A DNA stretch of 44,852 bases, taken from Saccoglossus kowalevskii (Eukaryota; Hemichordata; Enteropneusta; Harrimaniidae). Shown piece after piece: positions 10,603-20,974 of the stretch (position 1 is the first letter of the stretch; the number at the start of each line of letters is the position of its first letter). The translations under genes were made by a program, and so were the position numbers. Under the pieces are notes generated by a model, which was not told the origin of the DNA, did not search any database, and was given only the letters and a program-made list of their open reading frames with translations. The stretch covers positions 51,431 through 96,282 of the forward strand of contig NW_003155743.1 in NCBI RefSeq assembly GCF_000003605.2, in the 5' to 3' direction.

Positions 10603-13600
10603 ATGCCTATCAACGCCGACAACAATGAAATTCCAATGTCCGACGCGGAATCGGACGAAATAGTCCCAGATCAAATTCGACTTCGTACCCACAAAGTAAT
10701 CCTGTTGGGCGATGCTGGAGTCGGTAAAACATGTTTATTCAGACGTTTCATGGGAGAAAGTTTTCCAAAGTCGACGGCCACGACACTCATGACTCAAGCA
10801 AGTTTCCCGAGGCGTTTTCAAGATGGTCAAGGACAGCCTGTCGAGGTTGGTATTTTGAGTTGTTTTGAGTAAATTATGTTTTACTTCTTGTTTTTTTTTT
10901 CACTTATATCAGGCATGAAGAAACGTTACCATATGACGTGATTCGAGCTGGTCTAAATAATTCTAATTTGAAAAACAAGGGCCATCAAAACAAATTCACA
11001 CCGCACTTCTTATGTCTTATATTTGATTTTGGATAGGGTAGCATGTTTTTCTGGAACGTACACAATATATTATATAGATAGACCGTTGTTACACTTACAT
11101 AGAGAGAAAGATATAGGATTAGTACGAGAAAGATTTGCGGAGGGCAAACTAAATTTGATGCAGTACAGAATTATATAGCACAGAAATCCATATTGCATCT
11201 TTCACTGTCACTGGTATTGATTGGACATTTGATATGGGGGAAAGGTCAGCGAGGAAACCAACTACACGTGTCGTTTACAAATCCAATGCTCTGAATGCAT
11301 GTCACATATGTTAATTGTTATGTGCTATTGTTTGGTTATAGTACATGTACTAGTAAACAGCTGTAAAAACATCCTTTAGGATTGATTGATAAGAATGCCC
11401 CCCCCCCGGATATTTATTATTATTACCCATAAATATTGCATTTTTACATAGATCACATGTTAGGGAACGATAATTAGAAAATCAGGGTTACTTATAACCG
11501 GGAAACAGAAAATATATATATATTTCTAAAAAAACAACAACACACATTTGATAGTTTAGGGACTGTGTCATAACTAATTGAAAAAACAAACCTATTTTAC
11601 CTGCCTTTCCATGGAACAAAAGACAAATATTTGATTTTCACAGTTCAGTTTTGGCTGAGTAAATTGTGGTATTGAACTTGAAGGACTGTAAACTTATACC
11701 TGAGCTGATTTACATATTGCTCCTGGCAGAACAGTTTTGCAGTCTTTTTTTTTTTTTTTTGCACTCTGCCAAAGTGACTTATGATACCATATAAAATAAT
11801 AGCATGCAAATATCTTGAAATGAATTGTTATTAAAACAAAAATGAACCTTGCAGCTGTCTAGGTGCTGTATTATACATTTGTACCAAAAAGATCATTTTG
11901 GTTCAGTGCTATGTAGATTATTATACAAAAACAATGAAACATGAAGATCATGCCTCTTAAATAACATTCCTCTCAATTACTTGAAAACATATTTACCTTA
12001 CTTCAGACAGAAATCAACTTTTTTTTTTGTATACCGTAGTCATAGTTACTATATATAAAACATTAAGACTGAAAGGTTAGACACTAAATCAATCTGAATA
12101 CTGGTACCATAAAAGGTTCTACATTGACACTTTTATATCAGCCAGCTTAATTGGTATAAGTAGCCCCAATTTAGATAGCATAAATCAGAGTTGTGAAAGA
12201 AAATAAATATTTAGTGAGACTGCTGTAGATTCTTACAGTCCATTACCATATTGTCCCTCAACACGGAGGGATGGTGATTACCATAAATGCAAATTAAAGC
12301 TTGTCTTAAATCTCTAGAGAAATCAGTTGCGCAGAATGTACAATCGCTGATATCTTGGTTCAATACTGAGGTTGTGCCTTACTGATAATAAATCTAATTT
12401 ATTTACTTTTCAATTTCATAAGAGACATACGTTTAGTAAATTTACAGATCTGGGAAAATTACATTATAAATCAACACGTATTATTAATATGGACATATTT
12501 CTAGAGATTAGAGGGTCTTATTTTGAGGTATCAGCCTTGTACATCATGTCCTGGTAAATGATTTACAGAATCATCACCATAGTTACTTACTAGTATCTAG
12601 CTATGCAATGTTTTTTCTCTAGTCAACAGTCTTTCTCTAATTCCTGTATCAGTTGGTGATTTTGTACCCCTACTATAATATTTATAATACAGCATCTTTG
12701 ATGTGAAATAACCGATACATGGTACAAATATTTGTAATTACAGATCACCAAATCTCAAACAGTTGTATCTAATTTGCCAAGTTCTTGTTTTGATGGAGTC
12801 CATATAACATTTTCTTCTCAGAAACATAACAAAGAAACTAGAATCTGTGTGCTTTTCTAGGTAAAAGTAAATGAATGCAATCACAGTTGGCTATTAACCC
12901 TATAGTTAATAAGTGATTTACCGTTCACTGCAAAGTCTCGCATGATGTGTGAAAGGTGTGGGTCGAACATCTGTCTCAAAAATAGTTCAAATTTTAAAGT
13001 TCAATGTTGAAATCCCAATCTTTCAGAGGTATTGATATACTCGTTCATACTTCATTAAAATTGACCGTTATCAAATGTGAGGAAATAACCCCAAAATACT
13101 TTGTCAATGTTTTGGCCTGTTTTGACACATTTCTGGTTATTCCAGTTGTTTACGTTGGATTTCATGCATAATGATTTCACAGTGAATGAAAATGCTGTGT
13201 TGATTTTTAATTGGTTTGTTAAAAATGCAGTGTGATTTGCATGTGCTTTCAACCAATGAATGGTGAGCACATACAATGTCAGCTAACTTATAAAGTACAA
13301 TTCTAAAGTATGAGCTGCAATGAAGTGATTGAATTTGGTTGTCCAATTTATCTTAGACTTAAATGTAGAACTCAAACCATGTTTTTAACTTTTATTGATA
13401 GGTTGATATCTGGGATACAGCTGGTGCCGAAAGAATGCGTTCCATTACAGAGACGTACTACAGACAAACATCGGCCGCTCTCATGGTTTACGACATCGAC
13501 AATGCAGAAACACTAGACAGCATTGTCTCACATTGGGCATTCAGCATCCAAAGCCGGGAACAGAATGCAAAGCTTTTTCTCGTTGGTAATAAGCTGGACT

Positions 13601-13875
13601 TAGTTGATGAGGGCGATGGTGAGGATACTATTTTACAAGCGGAGAAATACACAGTTGAATCACAGGATGTTGAGATTGAGCAACATTTCCAAGTATCTGC
13701 CAAATCCGATGCCGGAGTCGAAGAGATGTTTCACAAGATTGCAAAGTTTTTAGATATGAAAAACCGTGGAAAGAGGACCAAGAGTACGATCCAACTACCT
13801 ATAAAAGAGGAAATCTGTGATGGCAATCCTAAAACTTTCAGTATCATTGAATGGTTAAGAAGTAAATGCCAGTAG
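10603..13875 (+). CDS. Rab-like small GTPase, two exons, atypical switch II
   Basis: A 238-residue Ras-superfamily GTPase from exons 10603-10845 and 13402-13875. The start is firm: an in-frame TAG lies two codons upstream, and the next Met in frame (residue 12) still precedes the G domain. Motifs: P-loop GDAGVGKT (36-43), WDTAGAE (85-91), NKLD (144-147) and SAK (180-182). An acidic 25-residue N-terminal extension precedes the domain and a basic, then hydrophobic tail follows, ending WLRSKCQ. Two features are odd. The catalytic Gln of DTAGQE is Ala (residue 90), which in Ras/Rab proteins impairs GTP hydrolysis. The tail has no CAAX, CC or CXC box, only a single penultimate Cys, so normal geranylgeranylation is doubtful. 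Switch I also lacks the usual TIGVDF. Rab-like by overall pattern (YYRQTSAALMVYDID); the subfamily is not recognised. An upstream CLEAR-like box suggests possible lysosomal regulation. Confidence 0.9.
10846..13401 (+). other. Single 2.56-kb intron of the GTPase gene
   Basis: Donor GTTGGT and acceptor TTGATAG bound the intron. It holds a C10 run (11398-11407) and a poly-T run (about 11746-11760). No recognisable coding segment or mobile element was seen. Confidence 0.6.
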
Positions 13876-14483
13876 TAGTTACAATGTTATGAATCTTTTA
13901 TTTTAGCTGCAAGGAATAATAATTCAGACAATAACTAAAACAGTTTTTAATTTAATATGAGTATCAATATGGAGCTAGCCTCTGAGAAAGTAACTGAAAC
14001 AACATCAGTCGTTAATATATCGTTTGAACTGCACATCACAGAACCTGCATGTTTTGATGTAATCTGGAATTGCATCCACACCATGCTGAATGTAGTAAAG
14101 CATTGTCAATTTTTTGCTTTTTTTTTATTGGTGTATTTGCGTGTGCATGTTTGTTGCCACTTCAGACTCTGAGCCTGAAACCATAGGCTCGTGAAACTGA
14201 AATACAAAAGTATACCTTTATTTTACGGTAATAATTCTATGTGCATTCTGTAAACATTTCATGATGAATTTAAAAGTGAAAGTCATTATGACTTTTATCC
14301 AATGAACTCTGTTAACCTTAATTTCTGCCATTATTAGAAAGATAAAAAACAGAAAAGAAAAAAAAAAAAACATATTTTTTGAGTGTTCATAAAAAAAATA
14401 CCAGTCTAATTAACTACTATTAAGTAGTAGTTGGTTGAAATACCACTGCTCATAAAAAAATAAAAAGTTTACAGTATATTTAA
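13876..14483. other. 3' flank of the GTPase gene
   Basis: Presumed 3' UTR and intergenic sequence with several A- and T-runs (about 14360-14400). No single poly(A) signal stands out. Confidence 0.4.
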
Positions 14484-14638
14484 AGGGGAACCGCTCAATC
14501 CCATGGATTGCACCAAAGAATCATGGGACACTATTGTTTATGTTGTTTACAAAGTTAATCTATCTTTTGTTATCCATTGTAATTTTAATCCAGAAAGTAA
14601 ATTTGTTGTGAGATTAGGCTTAACTGGAAGTTGCCCCT
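14484..14638. mobile_element. 155-bp TTAA-flanked MITE
   Basis: The element starts AGGGGAACC and ends with GTTGCCCCT, an imperfect inverted repeat, and is flanked by TTAA at 14480-14483 and 14639-14642. TTAA duplications are made by piggyBac and Kolobok transposases; the AGGGG terminus favours a Kolobok-like parent. No coding capacity. Confidence 0.6.
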
Positions 14639-15149
14639 TTAAAGATGCTAGTAAGGGCTAAACCATTTGAAATCATGAGGAGTTTCGTGAAGACTGTGAC
14701 AAGTGCAATTTTTTTTTTGCAGTCTTATTTGGACATGCGTTCACATTTTTTCTGTGCAACACCTTGCATGCAATTGTTGTTTTTCTTGGTGTCTCCGTCG
14801 CTTGCCATTTTTCATTTCAACAAATATTCTAGCCACACTGAATGATTTCAAATGCTTGGTCCTTAATGTACTGAGTGTGTTCCCTTATAACTTATTCTGT
14901 CTTGTGTACAACTTCAGTGGACTGCACTAGAAAAATAATGAATTTCATAGATTGCAGATAACCAACAGCGCCTTCAGTTATCCCTTGTTGATCCCCTGAA
15001 ATAATTCACCTTTATACTTTTAAGCCATTAAATATGCTTGCCATTAAATTTGACCCAGATTTATTCAATTGTCCAAGGATCAAGCATTATAAACTTTGGG
15101 AGGGGAAATACTGTGCAAAGTATTTATCACCTTCACTTGTTTTAAAGTA

Positions 15150-15497
15150 CCGTAAAAACTATAAAATATTACCCACTCTAAAAATTCAGCCACCTAATTA
15201 TTTGACAGATTTTCGTTATTTGTTGACCTCCAAAATTTTCGACCTTGCCAAAAATTGCTCACTTATTTTTACTCCACAAATTTGTTTAGAGAAGTGACTC
15301 TTTTTGTTGACGCAGGAAAGTGTGTGTAATTTTAATTTGCGATGCAACTGTATATAACCCAACTTATATTTGTTGAATTTTTACACTAAAAAATTTGACT
15401 GGCCAAAAATGTATCGGTATTTTGTATTCTAAAAACCTGACCATTTTTCAATTAAAAAAATCATTTAAAAGTGGTCGAAATTTTAGAGATTTTACGG
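15150..15497. mobile_element. 348-bp TA-flanked MITE
   Basis: CCGTAAAAACTATAAAAT at the left end pairs, imperfectly inverted, with the right end (ATTTTAGAGATTTTACGG). TA dinucleotides flank it at 15148-15149 and 15498-15499. TA duplication and A/T-rich inverted ends fit a non-autonomous Tc1/mariner-type element. It contains short open frames but nothing transposase-like. Confidence 0.55.
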
Positions 15498-17042
15498 TAG
15501 TTACTATAGTTTTTTTTATTAGGAAAATGTTTTGCTGCTATTTTTTTCTGTGCAGATTTGTTTTTCCAAATCTTTGCCTTTTCAAAAGTTTTTCCCTCCC
15601 GAGTTTCTAATGGTCAATCCCTAATTTGATCACAGGATTTTATTTGTACTTTCCACTACATGTGAAATGTACCAGGAAGTAGACGAATACAAGCAACAAG
15701 GTCAGATCTGTAACAACTTTCACTTTCTATGTGGGTCTACAAAGTACATAGTTATTCATCCATCCAAACATCATATTATAAAACATGTCTTTTTAGCTAG
15801 CATGTTATTTTAGCTAATATGTAATTTCGCTAATTCAAGATGTAGCTAATTTAACAGAAAGCATATTCTCACAGGGAGATAGTCAACACTGTAGCGAAAT
15901 TAAGATTCTGTTAATTCATGCCAAGGGTCAAATTCGCTAAAATTGCATGCAGCTATTTCAACGGGTTCTACAGTATATATGAGATGAACTTTAAAAAAAA
16001 TCATTCAGCTATGGGGAGCCAACATTCTATGATTATACTGCCCTCTATAGTCTGATATTTGAGTTTTTTAATAGAGATGATGAAAGTAAGCAAATCTGTA
16101 TGTAGAACTTGTGATTCAATGTTAGTTTTCTTGGCAACATCTGACATAAATCTATTTATAGTGCATTGTACAAAGTGGATATCAGCAACCCTTACAAAAC
16201 AGTTGAATAGATTTGTCACAACATTGTTAGTTCTACTTACGGTATTTTCTGATTCTAAGTTTAGTTTTTTTTCTTCTGAAGTGCCTTGAATATGTATATA
16301 TAATGTAGTCTTTTCTTGTATTGTAGGGTCTGCTATACGGTACATGGTGCTCACATAAAATATGTTGCAAATATTTAACTCATTTTTATTGTAAATTACA
16401 TTAACACTATTAATGTATTAATGTAATTATGTTTTTATCGCTAGTATTTGTTTTGTGTGGATCCAATTGTGTTTATAGTTCTGAAGTTAACATTGCGACA
16501 CCCAATAAAAATTAGTTGTGCACATTCTCGTTGGATAGGACTAGCGATGTACTTGGGCACAACTATGACAGTAGTGTCAACATTGCCTTATTGACAAGTA
16601 CAAGTATCTTGAAAACTAAAAGCAGAATCATTTGCTAGTTAGCTCGTCAATATCTGATCTTATTGTAATTTGCAGTTAATCAGGTTGTATGTGTATACAT
16701 TTTAATTAACATTTTAGTGAAATTTTTTGTTTATTCATTTTAGACACTTGGAAGTTCCAAGATGTTTCTTTTTAATAACATTCTAAATGTACATGTATTT
16801 ACAAATGTTTGATGATATATATACCGTTGCACTTTTTACATATTTCTTGTCTATATTAACACAGTGCTTCGTTATAGGTGCACTTTCTACCAGTGTAGAA
16901 TTTCATTATTTTTTTCTCATTCAGAGAGATTCATTGGCACTGTTTAACAATCCAATATGCTGCATATCCTTATGGTCAGAAAAACTGTCTAAACTGAACA
17001 TCATTATTTATTTGATTTCTAAAGCACCGACAGATGCTTAGC
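15498..17042. other. Intergenic DNA
   Basis: 15780-15980 is rich in GCTAA/TAGCGAAATTA words in both orientations and may be a decayed foldback repeat. A small perfect inverted repeat (ATTACATTAA and TTAATGTAAT, 10-bp arms) lies at about 16396-16428. No gene is recognised; the 117-codon minus-strand frame at 16001-16354 has no support. Confidence 0.45.
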
Positions 17043-17265
17043 TGTGGAATTCAGTTTATCTGTTTTGCACACCCTTGCAGTGGTGGTATATTCCAGTGGG
17101 GGGTAGTTCCCAGATTATTGCGGAATTCAGTTTTTCTACACCCTGGCAGTGGTGGTGGTGGGGGATGGGTAGTTAATTCCTTTATTATAATTATGGAATT
17201 CCATTTGCCCGTTTTGCATAGTGGCAATATACTCCAATGGTGGTTTGATTTCTCTTTGCGTTACT
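17043..17265. repeat. Three imperfect tandem copies of a ~75-bp unit
   Basis: Units begin at about 17043, 17119 and 17192, each opening with a TNTGGAATTC- or TGCGGAATTC-like word and containing a GTGGTGG-rich stretch. The middle copy has an expanded GGT tract ending in a G run. Confidence 0.6.
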
Positions 17266-18192
17266 AATTTATATTGTTGAATTTTACAGTTTTACCCAGC
17301 TGTATGCTATGACTGGTGTTGTATTGCAACAATGTTGTGTAGATCATTGTGAATAAAGATAATTGTTTTAGTTTTTTTACATGTGTATGCAATCTTTCTT
17401 CAGCGTGTGAATGGTTTTGGTCATCTTGTTGAGATTGTGGTGTAGCTAGGAAAAAAAGAACATGTACCACTTCCTCTCCAGGTGATTGAATAGTCTGTTT
17501 TTAAAAACAAATGCATCAACACTTCGGACGCCATAGTTTTGGTACATTTTGATGATTGACAATTTCTTTTGACCAAATGGATACAATTTTTTTATTTGCT
17601 ACAGGTCTTGAACATTTTTGGAAAAAAAATAAGGTAATTTCTAGTTCCCATAATCAAAGGGCTGTTTAGTAAGGAAATCATGATAATCATTCTTTTTTTT
17701 ACCATTAGCACTATTTATCAGGTAATTACTAGACCACTAGGATAAAGGCAGTAATCTGGATGACAATGGATTTTTATTCTAACATCAATTACCTAATCTA
17801 CTATATACTGGAAAAAAATGAGCTGTCAATGACCACAATTTTGTTTTTTTTTGGATTTTTATTCAGTTCAAGCTAAGTTGCATTCCACATTACTTCAGGA
17901 TAGCATTATTAGTGTGCACAAATTATAATTTACAAACAAGAAAGCAACAGCCAGCCAGCCAGCAAGCTTGGCTGGAGTACAGAACTGAACTGACATTGAG
18001 GGTGCTCATCATGTAGACGTGCTCTACAGCAATGCTGAATACACATGCTGATTTCAACGCATTCAATTTTTTTAAACAAATATCCAGATACCTCCCTCTG
18101 AACAAACTTGCAAACTTCAAAAAACACTCCAGCTACAAAATGTACCTAGATAATTGTGGTCCACTATAGAAAACTAAATTTATATAAATTAT
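17266..18192. other. Intergenic DNA and 3' UTR of NDUFS3
   Basis: On the minus strand an AATAAA (17858-17863) lies about 330 bases after the NDUFS3 stop codon and is a candidate poly(A) signal; another hexamer overlaps the stop codon region (18192-18197). No other feature seen. Confidence 0.45.
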
Positions 18193-20750
18193 TTATTTTT
18201 TGGTTTCTTCTTCCAGCTTTGTGTCCCCTCCGCCTTCAACTTTCCTATGAGCTGGGAAAGTCTCCCATGGTGTGGAGAGATCAAATTTTCGAAACTCTTG
18301 AGAAAGTTCAAGTGGTTCCACTACAATCCTTTTGACTTCATCATCATACCTCACCTAAAAGAAGAAATGAATGTGTGCGTTATTATTTGCACATGCGCCA
18401 AAATCAAAACATAATCATGGGAGTTGTAGGGTTAGTTATATGTCTGGTATGGTGAGAAAACATGTAGTAACAATTCTACCTAAATATACCAAATTCATAA
18501 ATTTATTATCAAGAATACATAACTGTATATCAATTCAATTTTGTGTAGAAATATGGATGCCAAACAGATAACAAACTACTTGTACAAATACAAAAATGTG
18601 TAATTTCTGGACCTACCTCAACGTAACCACTCAGTGGAAAGTCCTTTCTCAGAGGATGTCCTTCAAAGCCGTAATCAGTTAAGATACGCCTCAGATCGGG
18701 ATGATTGGCAAAAAACACACCATACATATCCCACACCTGCAAAACAAATTAACAGTCGTATAAATCCATAAACATCAAGAAAGAACGGTGTAATACAAAT
18801 ATGCCAAAATTATAAAACACAAAAATGATAGCTTACCTCCCTTTCATACCAATCAGCACCTTTATGGACAGATACTATTGAATCTATAGGTGTTAATTCA
18901 TCTGTGTATGTCTTGACCCGAATGCGAGAATTATATCTCAATGAAAGAATATTATAGATAATCTGCAATAAGAACAAAATGATGACACCCCTATTTAACA
19001 TTGCAATATTTGTTTGTCTTCACTGTATGTAAACTATCAGTTGGGTAAAAAAACTTCAATCGTAGGGAAGTACTAGCATTGTTTTGCCTTTGAACAAAGT
19101 TTCACTGAAACAAATACACCAGATACACACAACATCCAGCCACACTAAATTAGGCCCATTAAATAGACAGTTGGTATATCACTTCCACTTTTTTATATTG
19201 ATAAAAACCATCATACCAGCTTACCTCAAATCTGTTTTCTCTTGTTGGGACATCAATAGCTGTTATATCAGATATGTTCTTAAACTGACAGTTATGGTGA
19301 TCTTTGAGGAAAGTCATGACAGGTACCACTCCTTCAGGATGTATCATGAGTTCCAATTCATTGTAATGGGTGACCTGCACCAGCTGAATATATTTTGGTA
19401 AGCAGTCAGCCACATATCGTCCAAAATCAGAGAGAGTTGACCTCTGAAGTTCATCACCTGGCCTAATTGTGGCTGCATAGGAAACAAAAATATTATATAA
19501 TAATTTATTTACTTGAATAGATGGATAATAAGTATTATTATGCATCTGACACCAAAAACAATAGAATTTGTCTGTAAAACATTGAGGAACACGTTTCTAT
19601 ATTCACAGTGAGAAAGTTCCAATAATTTTCATCATTTTACTCAGTTCTGGGCATCCTACACTAAGCAGGAAGATTTATAATAAGGTTATTACCGTAAGTA
19701 TGTACTTAGAAAGTAAACAGTTGCATCAACCTTTGCTGTGCATCAGTTGATACTCTGCCTGTACTTTTTTTTATACATACTTTGCAATGCAACATCCACA
19801 ACAACTGAATAATGACATGAATATACTGCTTTGTGACTAAACCAAAAAGCATTCTCTTTTGCAAACCTTGTATGCTTGCACAAATTACCGTAACTGTTAA
19901 ATAAGGCAGGTTTCTGGGGTCCAAATTGTAAGCAGATAAGAATTTGCAAGCCAAAAACCAATTTCAATATTTGAAGAAATGAACACTCCCAAATGAAGCC
20001 ATGGAACCAATGGTTAAGTTGGAGCCAAGCCCTGTTTAAGTTTTGTTTTGATAAATTGAAGATTTTCCCACGCAATAATTACTGTGACACAGATAACATT
20101 ACTTTGTTTAGGAGTGGAGTTTGATGTACTAATATCGAACTTTACGCTCCCTTAAAACCTGTTGAAATATCAAGAAACCGATAAAAAACAAATGAAATGA
20201 TATAGGGGTCATACATTTGAAATCCTTGGGGATGGCTGTTTTGTCTGTACATTTTTTATTTTTCTCGAATATTCCATGTTTTCTTGCATGCACTTTCTTA
20301 TTCTATTGATGTCTAGCTTTCATTTTTTTCAACAAACTTTTTAGCTAATGATTTCAAACGGTCATCCCCTTACGCACTTACGTGTTGCGACTGCGGATAA
20401 TGCTCTACAACTGGATACAGCAACCGATGGAAAAACAGTCCCTGTAAAATATGAGTTTATTTAATTGGAACAAAATACTAAATGAGAAAACTACACGTTA
20501 CATTACAAATTATTGTTCACAAATATTACATTACAACAATGTTAACTGAACTCCAATCACACGAGTATACAAATGCACGTACGCCCATTTACAGCGTGTT
20601 CAAGAAACATGCTAAGCATCAATTGTCGTAAATATACACACAATATTGCTATTGAGTCTATCATAAAATGACATATATAAAGAAAAACTCACTATTTATT
20701 CTCAAAAAGTTGCCAGTCCTACGAGCAAGGTGCCCTAGATAAGACGCCAT
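18193..20750 (-). CDS. NDUFS3: NADH:ubiquinone oxidoreductase 30-kDa subunit NDUFS3, mitochondrial, 6 exons
   Basis: Core subunit of the peripheral arm of respiratory complex I, in the mitochondrial matrix, near the quinone-reducing site. Exons in gene order: 20693-20750, 20382-20441, 19225-19472, 18837-18962, 18617-18736 and 18193-18354; 774 bases, 257 residues plus stop (human 264). The first ~45 residues are rich in Arg and Ser and free of acid ([20 protein letters not shown]...), as expected of a targeting peptide. The conserved domain follows, with [42 protein letters not shown] and the 30-kDa subunit signature beginning [20 protein letters not shown] (from about residue 162), then [20 protein letters not shown]. 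The reading frame is intact. The start ATG sits in AAGATGGCGTC, a YY1/TISU-like initiator. It is transcribed divergently from CDK10. Confidence 0.98.
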
Positions 20751-20753
20751 CTT
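20743..20753 (-). promoter_or_regulatory. YY1/TISU-like element over the NDUFS3 start codon
   Basis: Reading AAGATGGCGTC on the minus strand, this matches the YY1 core AAGATGGCG and 10 of 12 positions of the TISU initiator (SAASATGGCGGC), which directs initiation on very short 5' UTRs and is common in mitochondrial-protein genes of vertebrates. Confidence 0.45.
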
Positions 20754-20974
20754 TGCCAGTCAAAGCCACACTGTTACAAAGCGTTTTATTGGACGCCATT
20801 CTCGATGAGATTTAGTAACTCGTCATTTGATTGGCCCACCTGGACTAGCAGTATAACAGGACGTTGAGGGCGCCTCTGTCTGTCGATAAGATGCTAATAC
20901 AAATTCGATGTTTTTCAAGCTAAACGGAGTGATGGACGAGTGTCTGTTGTGCACCCGCTTCGAATAGCAGAGAA
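20751..20974. promoter_or_regulatory. Divergent promoter between NDUFS3 and CDK10
   Basis: Only 224 bp separate the two start codons. The interval has two inverted CCAAT boxes (ATTGG at 20788-20792 and 20830-20834), a second YY1-like GCCAT (20795-20799), no TATA box, and a GC content above the surroundings, the usual make-up of an animal bidirectional promoter. A short upstream frame of 11 codons at 20932-20967 precedes the CDK10 ATG and would be in its 5' UTR if transcription starts before it. Confidence 0.65.

Noticed and set aside
16001-16354. 117-codon open frame on the minus strand
   Set aside because: Unremarkable composition, no motif or similarity I recognise, no splice partners; AT-rich DNA of this length can give such a frame by chance.
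19743-20075. 110-codon minus-strand frame inside an NDUFS3 intron
   Set aside because: It lies wholly in the intron between two firmly placed exons of NDUFS3, and its product has no recognisable features.
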